A program made the translations under genes and the position numbers. A DNA stretch of 19,786 bases from Oscillospiraceae bacterium (lineage in GTDB: Bacteria > Bacillota > Clostridia > Oscillospirales > Oscillospiraceae). The stretch covers positions 1-19,786 of the forward strand of contig JAHHSH010000033.1 in NCBI GenBank assembly GCA_020025345.1. Reading direction: 5' to 3'. Under the pieces are notes generated by a model. The model ran no database searches. It was not told where the DNA came from and worked only from the letters and a program-made list of their open reading frames with translations. This document shows, piece by piece, positions 1 to 6,748 of the stretch; within the stretch, counting starts at the first letter, position 1; each line of letters starts with the position of its first letter.

Positions 1-614
1 GCGTGCTTTCGGTTGAAGCGGAGACTGTCGCCGTTGTCGTAAATCAGATGGGACTGATAGAGAATGGGGAGCATCAAGGCCAGAAACAGCGTCAGGAAGA
101 AGCTCTCCACAGGGAACATACAGAGGTTCTTGATGATGTGGGGCAGCTGGAACATGGCGTAGCTCTTGCCCATGACCAAATGGTAGTAGAGGGCCATAAT
201 GGGGGCATTGAGCAGGATGTTGACAAAAAAGTCGATGCAGAACCGGGACAGGATCACGCGGGTAGGTGTGACCTTGGTGCGGTAGAGAAACAGGGCAAAG
301 ATGAGAGAACCGGTGATCTCCACGAAAATAAAGGGGAAGAAATAGGGGCCGGTGGGAAAGAGCAGACAGCCAAGGGTATCGGACACGGCGGCGGCCAGCA
401 TAGCCACCACAGGGCCGAAGGTCATGGCGCCCAGCGCGTTGATGACGAAAGCTGTGTTGATCCGCATACCGGGACCCAGATTAAAGCCCACGGGCTTGAG
501 CGCCACCCGCAGAGCGATCATCAGTGCGGCGAAGACCAGCATCCGGGGATTTTTCAACTCCTGGGCGGCAGTGCGCCAGTAGTCGCGGGAAAACGGGGAT
601 TTGTACAAGGGCAT
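1..614 (-). CDS. folT: Folate-family ECF transporter S component (FolT-like), C-terminus cut by window edge
   Basis: Reading leftward from an ATG at 614, an open frame of 204 codons runs off the left edge without a stop, so the gene is partial. The protein is very hydrophobic. Its N-terminus (PLYKSPFSRDYWRTAAQELK) and the segments GPVVAMLAAAVSDTLGCLLF, GPYFFPFIFVEITGSLIFAL and RVILSRF match my memory of clostridial folate-family ECF substrate-binding subunits. These are multi-helix membrane proteins that bind the vitamin and dock on the shared EcfA/A'/T energising module, which is not in the window. The start is supported by AGGAGG at 624-629, nine bases upstream. The THF riboswitch just upstream independently supports folate as substrate. 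It is the last gene of a short leftward transcript with its own promoter. Substrate assignment rests on family resemblance plus the riboswitch. Confidence 0.85.
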   Translation of the reverse strand, partial: MPLYKSPFSRDYWRTAAQELKNPRMLVFAALMIALRVALKPVGFNLGPGMRINTAFVINALGAMTFGPVVAMLAAAVSDTLGCLLFPTGPYFFPFIFVEITGSLIFALFLYRTKVTPTRVILSRFCIDFFVNILLNAPIMALYYHLVMGKSYAMFQLPHIIKNLCMFPVESFFLTLFLALMLPILYQSHLIYDNGDSLRFNRKH

Positions 615-671
615 AAAAAAAGACCTCCTATGTGATTTGGCAGCCCTAAAGGGTCAGCCGCACAGAGGAGG
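615..671 (-). promoter_or_regulatory. Riboswitch expression platform: hairpin burying the folT Shine-Dalgarno, followed by a U-tract
   Basis: On the minus strand CCUCCUCUGUG (671-661) can pair with CACAUAGGAGG (634-624), giving 11 positions with one mismatch. The loop between them can form an inner CCC/GGG stem. The 3' arm contains the AGGAGG ribosome-binding site of folT. It is followed by UC and seven U residues (621-615) directly before the ATG. The element can therefore work both as an intrinsic terminator and as a ribosome-site lock. The pairing is seen directly; the switching mechanism is inferred. Confidence 0.6.
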
Positions 672-698
672 GGGAAATATTCCGCAGTTCCGGTATGC

Positions 699-802
699 GG
701 CAGCGGGATGCGGCATCTGTACTGCACGGAAAATTCCGTTTCGTCCGGCGGACAACTCCCCGTCCCGTCGGCACTTTGCAACACACAGAAACCTACTCTG
801 CC
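699..802 (-). ncRNA. Tetrahydrofolate (THF) riboswitch aptamer
   Basis: On the minus strand the element opens with GGCAGAGUAG and closes with GCAUCCCGCUGCC. These match the conserved GGAGAGUAG and GCAUCCGCUCC ends of the THF riboswitch as I remember it. The closing helix GGCAG/CUGCC is perfect. A second helix pairs UCUGU with ACAGA. Inside lie AAGUG, the hairpin GUCC-GCC-GGAC followed by GAAAC, and a perfect ACGGAA/UUCCGU hairpin. THF riboswitches are known to sit upstream of folT in Firmicutes and normally turn expression off when folate is plentiful. The call comes from motif recognition and hand folding, not a covariance-model search. Confidence 0.8.
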
Positions 803-813
803 TGATTGCTTTT

Positions 814-841
814 ATTATACGCTTTTGCCGCAGATTTGCAA
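814..841 (-). promoter_or_regulatory. Sigma-A-type promoter of the riboswitch-folT transcript
   Basis: On the minus strand TTGCAA (841-836) and a consensus TATAAT (819-814) are separated by 16 bases. The -10 box ends about a dozen bases before the aptamer begins at 802, so transcription would start right at the riboswitch. Confidence 0.7.
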
Positions 842-859
842 GAGATTTCCTCGATTTTC

Positions 860-1135
860 CACGCCTGCCCCGGCGAGGATAGCTGGTCGCCCTGAGGCGC
901 AACAAGCGGCACTCCACCGAGGGGAAATCTGTGGAAACAGAGCGAGGAGCCGCGTTTTGGACGGCCTAATTGATTGCAAAACGTATAAGCGAAGCGAAAT
1001 ATAACAGATGGGATTGCTCTTCCAGTCTTGCGGTCACAAAACCCTCCGGTAGCAGATCCGGGCTGTGCACTCCCAAAACGTTTTGTTGTCCTCTACGGTA
1101 TCGCCTCCCTTTTCCGCAGCAAGGTGGAAAAAGCA
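860..1135. other. Gene-free stretch with several potential RNA hairpins; function and strand unknown
   Basis: No plausible coding frame is seen between the larA terminator and the folT promoter. Read on the minus strand, several local pairings appear. ACAAAAC pairs with GUUUUGU around an inner CCGG/CCGG hairpin (about 1093-1035). CUGU-UUCC-ACAG sits inside a broken GCGG-CUCC/GGAG-CCGC helix (about 955-910). CGCC-UCAG-GGCG forms a tight hairpin near 890-901. Density and G+C suggest a structured RNA rather than idle spacer. I see no clear promoter or U-tract terminator on either strand. 6S RNA and the clostridial raiA RNA are possible families, but I could not confirm either motif. Confidence 0.3.
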
Positions 1136-1137
1136 AG

Positions 1138-1166
1138 AAAAAAGAGCCGCCCACGCAGGGCGGCTC
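1138..1166 (-). terminator. Intrinsic terminator of larA
   Basis: On the minus strand a perfect nine-base stem GAGCCGCCC/GGGCGGCTC (1166-1144, five-base loop) is followed by six T residues (1143-1138). It lies about 20 bases past the larA stop codon. Confidence 0.9.
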
Positions 1167-1185
1167 TCTACATATAATATAGGAA

Positions 1186-2478
1186 TCAGTGCAGCTTGGG
1201 CAGGGTGTTGGCGCCGTGGGGCATCAGCGTGGCGGGCAGATCCCGGCCGCCGTTCAGCTCCCGGCTCAAAGCCAGAGCCGCATCCAGCGTTTTGACGGCG
1301 TGGATCTTGGCATAGCCAAACTCCTCCTGTGCCATGTCGGTAACGGCGATCATGTGGTACTTCTCAGCGCTCTCGGCAAAAAGGTAGCCGATGAAAGCAC
1401 CGATGGAGAAGTTGGTGCGCAGATCCTTCTCACGCTCCAGCATGGTGGGATAGTCGGCGATCTGGCGGCGTGTGTCCTCGCTGCCGAAGCCCTCGTCGGA
1501 CTTGGTGACGAGAATGATAGTGCCGTTGTCCTCAACAATCTCCAGTGCGTTGCAAAGGGTCTTGATGGTCTGGTAGAAGTTCAGATCCTTGGGATAGCCA
1601 CCGGCGCTGGCGATGACCAACGGCGTTTTCTTCTCCGCAGGCACGCCGTACATCTTGTCCACCAGCTCCGTGGCGGCGCGGTGGGCGGTGTTCCAGTTTC
1701 CGGCAAAGGCGGCGATGATCTCCTGCGCATCATTGACCACCACGTTGACAAGGAAAGTGGGGTGTGCCATGGCGCAGGCCTCCATCATGTCGGCGTGGAC
1801 GGGGTTGTGCTCATTCATATTGGCGCTGCGTACCTCTGGGTTGGAGCCGTTGCCAAGGCCGGGGTTCAGAGCCAAATTGTGGTTTTTCATAATGGTGTCG
1901 CGTCCGGCGATACCGGGCAGGATGCTCTTGCGGCCGCCGCCGAAACCGGCCATAAAGTGGTAAACCACGCCGCCGGTCAGTACAATATGGTCGCAGGCCA
2001 GAGCACGCTTGTCCAGCCACACAGGGGTGCCATAAGAGGTGGTGCCCACAAGAGTGAGGTTGTCCTCGTCGGTGCAGACGTGATCCTCAACCCGGATACG
2101 GTCGTAGACGGCTTTGGTTACCAGACCTGCGTGTTCCTCCGGAGTCTGGCGGCGATGGGTACCGGTGGCGGAGAGGATCAGAATGTCCTCATCCCGGATA
2201 CCGGCGCTCTCCAGCTCTTCAATCAGCACGGGGATATAGGTTTCCGGGGACTGCCAGCGCCGTGTCACATCGGAGATGATGAGGCATACTGTCTCGCCGG
2301 GGTGTACCAGCTCCTTGAGGGGCTTGGAGTCGATGGGGTGATCCAGTGCGTAGCGAATGTGCTCTGCCGCCGTGCGCTGGGGCAGCTCGACTGCATTAGG
2401 CTCCAACTCTGCCACAATCAGTTCCGAGGGCAGTGTTACTTCAAATTCCTGCTGTCCGTATTTCATTGCTTCTGCCAT
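1186..2478 (-). CDS. larA: LarA-family nickel-dependent 2-hydroxyacid (lactate) racemase
   Basis: The 430-residue protein has normal LarA length. It shows SATGTHR (H108), VVYHFMAGFGGGRKSILPG (H174 and K184) and AGRDTIMKNH (H200). These positions coincide with the residues of Lactobacillus plantarum LarA that hold the nickel-pincer nucleotide: K184 is the cofactor-bearing lysine, and the histidines serve in nickel binding and catalysis. The enzyme interconverts D and L forms of a 2-hydroxyacid in the cytoplasm. Lactate is the founding substrate, but family members differ, so the true substrate is open. The cofactor-building genes larB, larC and larE are not in this window. The ATG at 2478 follows AAAGGA on the minus strand. 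The gene is monocistronic, with its own promoter and terminator, and lies downstream of the rnf operon in the same orientation. Confidence 0.85.
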   Translation of the reverse strand: MAEAMKYGQQEFEVTLPSELIVAELEPNAVELPQRTAAEHIRYALDHPIDSKPLKELVHPGETVCLIISDVTRRWQSPETYIPVLIEELESAGIRDEDILILSATGTHRRQTPEEHAGLVTKAVYDRIRVEDHVCTDEDNLTLVGTTSYGTPVWLDKRALACDHIVLTGGVVYHFMAGFGGGRKSILPGIAGRDTIMKNHNLALNPGLGNGSNPEVRSANMNEHNPVHADMMEACAMAHPTFLVNVVVNDAQEIIAAFAGNWNTAHRAATELVDKMYGVPAEKKTPLVIASAGGYPKDLNFYQTIKTLCNALEIVEDNGTIILVTKSDEGFGSEDTRRQIADYPTMLEREKDLRTNFSIGAFIGYLFAESAEKYHMIAVTDMAQEEFGYAKIHAVKTLDAALALSRELNGGRDLPATLMPHGANTLPKLH

Positions 2479-2529
2479 GATCTATGTTCCTTTCCCACGT
2501 GCCGCAGCACGAAATTAGAATGGTATGGA

Positions 2530-2546
2530 GTCGGTGTAATACCGAC
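2530..2546. repeat. Perfect 6-bp inverted repeat in the larA 5' leader
   Basis: GTCGGT and ACCGAC flank GTAAT. The repeat lies between the -10 box and the start codon of larA, about 50 bases upstream of the ATG. It could be an operator or an RNA hairpin; no U-tract follows, so it is not an obvious terminator. Confidence 0.5.
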
Positions 2547-2556
2547 GTGCAAAGGT

Positions 2557-2584
2557 ATTATACGCCGCCATAGTGGAAAATGCA
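2557..2584 (-). promoter_or_regulatory. Probable larA promoter
   Basis: A consensus TATAAT (2562-2557, minus strand) lies about 80 bases before the larA start. The -35 is weak: TGCATT at 2584-2579 with 16-base spacing is the best candidate. A poor -35 fits a promoter that needs an activator, which is inference. Confidence 0.5.
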
Positions 2585-2935
2585 TCGGCAATATCCACCA
2601 AAAACCGAGGATTTCTGGCCTAACTGCTCCCCAATACGGTTGGAAATCGGTTCTGTGGCGGTGGAAACACAGCGCGAATGCGTCTTAAACGACTGTCGGG
2701 TGACGCATCTTTTCCACAGGGAAGTGTACTTCCCTGTTTACAAGGTTGAAAAGTGCCGCAGATATGTCTGCAAGCACAGTGCAAAACAGGAAATTACAGC
2801 GCCATGAGAGATTCAATGGTATAGATTCGCTCGACTTTTTCCACATCAATGTGCATGGTGACAGCCGGCTGACGTCTACGTCTCCGCGTCATACCCTTTT
2901 AGCTGTGCGGCACATAAGTCCGGTTTCTTTCCACA
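2572..2935. other. Intergenic gap with a cluster of DnaA-box-like 9-mers
   Basis: No believable gene lies between larA and the rnf terminator. TTTTCCACA, one base from the classical DnaA box TTATCCACA, occurs on the plus strand at 2710-2718 and 2837-2845. CTTTCCACA lies at 2927-2935, and TTTTCCACT on the minus strand at 2572-2580. A looser ATATCCACC is at 2591-2599. Two identical near-consensus copies plus two relatives in under 400 bases are more than expected by chance. No dnaA or dnaN gene is nearby, so this is not evidently the chromosomal origin. Confidence 0.35.
2716..2737. repeat. 22-bp palindrome inside the larA-rnf gap
   Basis: ACAGGGAAGT and ACTTCCCTGT form perfect ten-base arms around a two-base centre (GT). 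The left arm overlaps the end of a DnaA-box-like 9-mer. A two-base centre is too short for a normal RNA loop, so a dimeric protein-binding site is likelier than a terminator. Confidence 0.6.
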
Positions 2936-2943
2936 AGTTGCAG

Positions 2944-2973
2944 ACAAAAAAAGAACCGCCCGCAGGCGGTTCT
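2944..2973 (-). terminator. Intrinsic terminator of the rnf operon
   Basis: On the minus strand AGAACCGCC/GGCGGTTCT forms a perfect nine-base stem with a four-base loop (2973-2952), followed by an uninterrupted T-run (to about 2944). It sits 16 bases past the rnfB stop. A short T-run on the other strand means it could also work rightward. Confidence 0.9.
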
Positions 2974-2989
2974 TTTTAAAAAGCTTTGC

Positions 2990-3907
2990 TTACTCAGCGC
3001 TCTTAGCTTCCTCAGCAGCCTTCTTTTCGGCAGCAGCCTTAGCAGCAGCGGCCTTCTTTTCAGCGGCAGCCTTCTGAGCGGCCTTGAACTTCTCCTTCTC
3101 CTCGGGAGTAGGGATGGGCTCAATGGCACCCTTGGGGCAAGCCTTGGCGCACATGGTGCAGTTCTTGCACTTGGAGTAGTCGATGACGGCCACGCCGTTG
3201 ACCACATGGATAGCGTCGAACTTGCAGGTGCGCTCGCACAGACCGCAGCCAATGCAGGAGTTGGTGCAGACCTTGGCGGCTGCAGGACCCTTGTCCAGAT
3301 TGGAGCAGTTGACGAACACCTTCTGCTTGTAGGGAACTTCCACGATCAGGTGGCGGGGGCAAGCCTCACGGCAGGCGCCGCAGTTGGTGCACTTTTCCTT
3401 ATCGACAACGGCAGCACCGTTCTCACCGATATGGATTGCATCGAACTGACATGCACTTACGCAGGAGCCGAAGCCCAGGCAACCGTACTTGCAGTCCAGA
3501 ACACCGCCGCCGCAGACCTTGGTGGCAGCCAGGCAGTCTTTAACACCGCGATACTCGAAGTTCTTCTTGGCGTTCACGCCGCCGTTACACAGGACGTGAG
3601 CCACCATCTTCTCGCCGGAGGGAGCTTCCATGCCCATGATCTCAGCGATCTTGGCAGCGCCCTCAGCACCGGCAGGTGCGCAGGCGGTGATGGGAGCCTT
3701 ACCGGCCAAAATAGCCTCGGCACAGCCGCCGCAGCCGGGATAGCCGCAGCCGCCGCAGTTAGCGCCGGCCAGGCAATCCTGAATCTGAGGCAGACGAGGA
3801 TCAACCTTCACCTCGAAGGCCTTAGCAGCCACAGCCAGAATCAGACCGAAGATCACGGCCAGAGCACCCAGCACCAGGACTGCATAAAGAATCGTCATAA
3901 AATCCAT
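2990..3907 (-). CDS. rnfB: RnfB, multi-cluster iron-sulfur subunit of the Rnf complex
   Basis: RnfB takes electrons from reduced ferredoxin and passes them into the membrane part of the Rnf ferredoxin:NAD oxidoreductase. The 305-residue protein has one N-terminal membrane helix (about residues 4-27). The RnfB cluster motif ANCGGCGYPGCGGC follows at 49-62. Several ferredoxin-type [4Fe-4S] motifs come next, including CTNCGACREACP, CIGCGLCERTCK and CKNCTMCAKACP. The last 40 or so residues are almost only Lys, Ala and Glu. The ATG at 3907 is preceded by AGGAGG. It is the last gene of rnfCDGEAB, the canonical order, 14 bases after rnfA, and is closed by a strong terminator. Confidence 0.97.
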   Translation of the reverse strand: MDFMTILYAVLVLGALAVIFGLILAVAAKAFEVKVDPRLPQIQDCLAGANCGGCGYPGCGGCAEAILAGKAPITACAPAGAEGAAKIAEIMGMEAPSGEKMVAHVLCNGGVNAKKNFEYRGVKDCLAATKVCGGGVLDCKYGCLGFGSCVSACQFDAIHIGENGAAVVDKEKCTNCGACREACPRHLIVEVPYKQKVFVNCSNLDKGPAAAKVCTNSCIGCGLCERTCKFDAIHVVNGVAVIDYSKCKNCTMCAKACPKGAIEPIPTPEEKEKFKAAQKAAAEKKAAAAKAAAEKKAAEEAKSAE

Positions 3908-3921
3908 TGTCTTTTACCTCC

Positions 3922-4506
3922 TTACCAGACCTTCAGACCACTGAAGCCCATGAAGGCCAGAGCCATCAGGCCGGCAGTGATCAGTGCGATGGGGAAACCC
4001 TCGAAGGCCTTGGGGGTCTCAGCAAACTCCAGCTGCTCACGGACAGCCGCGAACAGGAAGATTGCCAGCAGGAAGCCCAGACCGCCGGTGATACCATACA
4101 CCACAGACTCGATGAAGTTGTAGTTGTTCTGCACGTTCAGCAGGGCAACACCCAGCACGGCGCAGTTGGTGGTGATCAGGGGCAGGTACACACCCAGAGC
4201 GGTGTACAGGGTGGGGATGAACTTCTTGAGGAACATTTCCACGAACTGCACCAGACCGGCAATCACCAGAATGAAGGCCACGGTCTGCATGAACTCCAGA
4301 CCCAGAGCCCGCAGAACGATGTTCACCAGGTAGGCAAAAGCGGAAGCCAGACCCATAACGAAGGTCACGGCTGCGCCCATACCGACGGCGGTGTCGATCT
4401 TCTTGGAAACGCCCAGGAAGGGGCAGATGCCCAGGAACTGGGCAAAGATAAAGTTATTGGTCAGAATTGCGCCAAGAGAAATGGCGAGCAGAGAAGTAAC
4501 ACTCAT
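3922..4506 (-). CDS. rnfA: RnfA, integral membrane subunit of the Rnf complex
   Basis: This 194-residue, very hydrophobic protein is of normal RnfA length and should span the membrane six times. The family signature NNFIFAQFLGICPFLGVSKK is at residues 17-36. C28, and C115 in ITTNCAVLG, match the cysteines that in Rnf and Nqr complexes help hold an iron-sulfur centre between RnfA and RnfE inside the membrane. The ATG directly abuts the rnfE stop codon (TAAATG), indicating translational coupling. Confidence 0.97.
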   Translation of the reverse strand: MSVTSLLAISLGAILTNNFIFAQFLGICPFLGVSKKIDTAVGMGAAVTFVMGLASAFAYLVNIVLRALGLEFMQTVAFILVIAGLVQFVEMFLKKFIPTLYTALGVYLPLITTNCAVLGVALLNVQNNYNFIESVVYGITGGLGFLLAIFLFAAVREQLEFAETPKAFEGFPIALITAGLMALAFMGFSGLKVW

Positions 4507-5118
4507 TTACTTGGCCTCCTTTTTCTTAGCGCTCTTGGCCATGGCCCACTGCATAGCAGCGATCAGGCAGCCCAGAGACAGGAAGCCGCCCACGGGCAGC
4601 ACCAGCATCAGAGCGGGGGTGTAGGACTCGGGCATGATCTGGATACCGGCCAGCGTGCCGCTGCCCAGCAGCTCACGGAAGAAGCACAGGATAACCAGCA
4701 CGATGGTGTAGCCCAGACCCTGGAAGATACCGTCCAGAGCAGCAGCGCCCACGGTATTCTTGGAGGCAAAAGCCTCTGCACGGCCAAGGATAATGCAGTT
4801 CACCACGATCAGGGGGATAAACACACCCAGAGACTCGGCGATGGCGGGAACGAAGGCCTGCAGCAGCAGGTCAACGCAGGTAACGAAGCCAGCGATCACG
4901 ACGATGTAGCAGGCAATACGCACCTCACCGGGGATGATCTTACGCAGCAGGGAAATAAAGATATTGGACAGGGTCAGGATGATCATAACAGACACACCCA
5001 TGCCAAGACCGTTCATAATAGAAGTGGTGATGGCCATGGTGGAGCACATACCCAAAAGCTGTACCAGAACGGGGTTCTGATTGATCAGACCGTCCATGAG
5101 TTGTTTCTTAGCATTCAT
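4507..5118 (-). CDS. rnfE: RnfE, integral membrane subunit of the Rnf complex
   Basis: This 203-residue membrane protein is homologous to RnfA and pairs with it in the membrane core. The signature NPVLVQLLGMCSTMAITTS holds C25. A second conserved cysteine, C108, lies in VNCIILGRAEAFA. Both correspond to the metal-ligand cysteines of the Nqr/Rnf family. The C-terminus ends in a short lysine-rich tail (SAKKKEAK). AAAGGAGGAG lies just before the ATG at 5118, and rnfG ends 17 bases upstream. A GxSVMI segment near residue 41 and the later helices fit the usual six-helix fold. Confidence 0.97.
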   Translation of the reverse strand: MNAKKQLMDGLINQNPVLVQLLGMCSTMAITTSIMNGLGMGVSVMIILTLSNIFISLLRKIIPGEVRIACYIVVIAGFVTCVDLLLQAFVPAIAESLGVFIPLIVVNCIILGRAEAFASKNTVGAAALDGIFQGLGYTIVLVILCFFRELLGSGTLAGIQIMPESYTPALMLVLPVGGFLSLGCLIAAMQWAMAKSAKKKEAK

Positions 5119-5135
5119 TTAGTACTCCTCCTTTC

Positions 5136-5732
5136 TTAGCCCAAGGTTTCCACGACGGCCAGAGCAGCGTTAGCGCCCTTGGTCACACCGGTGGAAGAAA
5201 CAGTTGCGCCGGAGACAGGGCTGATGTTGCCCTTGACTACCAGGCTGCCGGAACCGGACATGCCGATGAACTGATCGAGCACAGGAGTGCCGTTGACAGC
5301 GGGAGCATTTTCGTTGCAGACCTTGGTACCGATACCGGAAGTCTCAGCGTGCTTAACGACGCTGATGCCGGTGATGGCCTTGTTGGTGTCAGTACCGACG
5401 ATCATTTCAATGCTGCCCTGAGAACCGCTGGCCACAACCTTAACAGCGTAGCCTGCGCTCTCGCCGGCGGACTTGACCTCGTAGAGCTCGGTGACAGTGC
5501 CGCCCTGTGCGGTGGCAGCTGCCTTGACCTCGTCGGACAGCTCCTGAGGAACGAACTCACTCTCGGGGTCGGTAACGACCTTGACCAGAGCCGCCTCGGT
5601 CTTGGCCTTGTTAATAGCAGCGATGGGACCCTTGGTCACTTCGTTGACGACGCCCAGCAGAGCGGCGACGATCAGGGAGATCACAGTCAGAGTGCCGGCC
5701 ACCTTCAAAATAAACTTACCGGAGATTTTCAT
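5136..5732 (-). CDS. rnfG: RnfG, covalent-FMN subunit of the Rnf complex
   Basis: The 198-residue protein has one N-terminal membrane helix (about 8-30) and an extracytoplasmic FMN-binding domain. It carries HAETSGIGTK (128-137) and the flavinylation motif SGATVSSTGV, in which T177 is the expected attachment site for FMN. That attachment needs the transferase ApbE, which is not in the window. RnfG passes electrons within the complex on the outer face. Its ATG overlaps the rnfD stop (ATGA, 5729-5732), with GGAGG upstream, so the two genes are translationally coupled. Confidence 0.97.
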   Translation of the reverse strand: MKISGKFILKVAGTLTVISLIVAALLGVVNEVTKGPIAAINKAKTEAALVKVVTDPESEFVPQELSDEVKAAATAQGGTVTELYEVKSAGESAGYAVKVVASGSQGSIEMIVGTDTNKAITGISVVKHAETSGIGTKVCNENAPAVNGTPVLDQFIGMSGSGSLVVKGNISPVSGATVSSTGVTKGANAALAVVETLG

Positions 5733-6745
5733 TTTGCAGCCGCCTCCTTTGCCTTCTTTTCCTTCTTGGGTGCGCCGTAGATGGTGGGACGGACGTACTT
5801 GTCAATCAGCCAAGTGGTGCAGTTCATCACCAGGATGGAGAAGCACACGCCCTCGGGATAGGAGCCGAAGCGACGGATGAACACGGTCAGCAGGCCGCAG
5901 CCGATACCGAAGATGATCTGGCCGGGCTTGGTGACAGGAGAAGTGGCGTAGTCGGTAGCCATGAAGATGGCACCCATCATCAGACCGCCGCCGAACACGC
6001 TGTAGGCCATGTAGTCCACGGCGCTGATACCGGCAGGAGCGGAGATCAGAGAGATGACAGCCACGGTGCCGATGAAGGCCACGGGGGTATGCCAGGAGAT
6101 GACCTTGCGGAGCATCAGATAGATGCCGCCGGCCAGCAGCATGAGAGCGGAAACCTCGCCCATGGAGCCGCCGATCTTGCCCAGGAACATATCAGCGATG
6201 GTGGGCAGCTGATCAAAAGCGCCCTCCTTCATGATAGCCATGGGGGTAGCTGCGGTTTCCACATCGGCCACAGAGCCGAAGATGGGCATCCACTTGTTGG
6301 GGACGACCCACTGGGTCATAGCGCTGGCGTAGCATGCCATCAGAGCAGCACGGGCGGCCAGAGCAGGGTTAAGGAAGTTGCAGCCAATGCCGCCGTAGAG
6401 CTGCTTGACAACAACAATGGCGAAGAAGGAGCCAATCACCATCATCCACCAGGGCAGGGACACGGGGCAGCTGAGAGCCAGCAGCATACCGGTAACCACA
6501 GCGGACAGATCGCCGATGGAGCAGTTCTTCTTCATTACCTTGCGGTAGCCCCACTCCCAGAACAGGCAGGAGACCACGGCGATGACAGTCAGGATCAGAG
6601 CCTGGAAGCCAAACACATATACGCTCATGCACAGAGCAGGGATCATAGCGATGATCACGTCCAGCATGATGCTGCGGGTATCCTCATTGGAACGGATGTG
6701 AGGGGAGGAAGACGCGATCAATTTCAAATTCTTGTAATCGGTCAT
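5729..6745 (-). CDS. rnfD: RnfD, membrane flavoprotein subunit of the Rnf complex
   Basis: The 338-residue polytopic protein belongs to the NqrB/RnfD family, with about eight to ten hydrophobic segments. GGIGCNFLNPALAARA (118-133) is the conserved family loop. VETAATPMAI contains T167, which aligns with the threonine that carries covalent FMN in RnfD/NqrB (usual motif S/T-x-A-T). The C-terminal tail KKEKKAKEAAAK is highly charged and presumably cytoplasmic. RnfD is thought to lie on the ion-conducting path. The start at 6745 follows AGGAGG. The rnfC stop is only three bases upstream, and the rnfG start overlaps the end. Confidence 0.97.
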   Translation of the reverse strand: MTDYKNLKLIASSSPHIRSNEDTRSIMLDVIIAMIPALCMSVYVFGFQALILTVIAVVSCLFWEWGYRKVMKKNCSIGDLSAVVTGMLLALSCPVSLPWWMMVIGSFFAIVVVKQLYGGIGCNFLNPALAARAALMACYASAMTQWVVPNKWMPIFGSVADVETAATPMAIMKEGAFDQLPTIADMFLGKIGGSMGEVSALMLLAGGIYLMLRKVISWHTPVAFIGTVAVISLISAPAGISAVDYMAYSVFGGGLMMGAIFMATDYATSPVTKPGQIIFGIGCGLLTVFIRRFGSYPEGVCFSILVMNCTTWLIDKYVRPTIYGAPKKEKKAKEAAAK

Positions 6746-6748
6746 TGT

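Noticed and set aside
1189..2688. Rightward open frame of about 500 codons antisense to larA
   Set aside because: It mirrors larA almost end to end, has no recognisable motif, and lies under a gene with intact catalytic residues.
2572..2935. Chromosomal origin (oriC) in the larA-rnf gap
   Set aside because: DnaA-box-like sites are present, but there is no dnaA, dnaN or A+T-rich unwinding region next to them.
3907..5139. Long rightward open frame antisense to rnfA and rnfE
   Set aside because: It has a Gln/His/Gly-rich composition with no domain. It is created by the codon bias of the rnf genes on the other strand.
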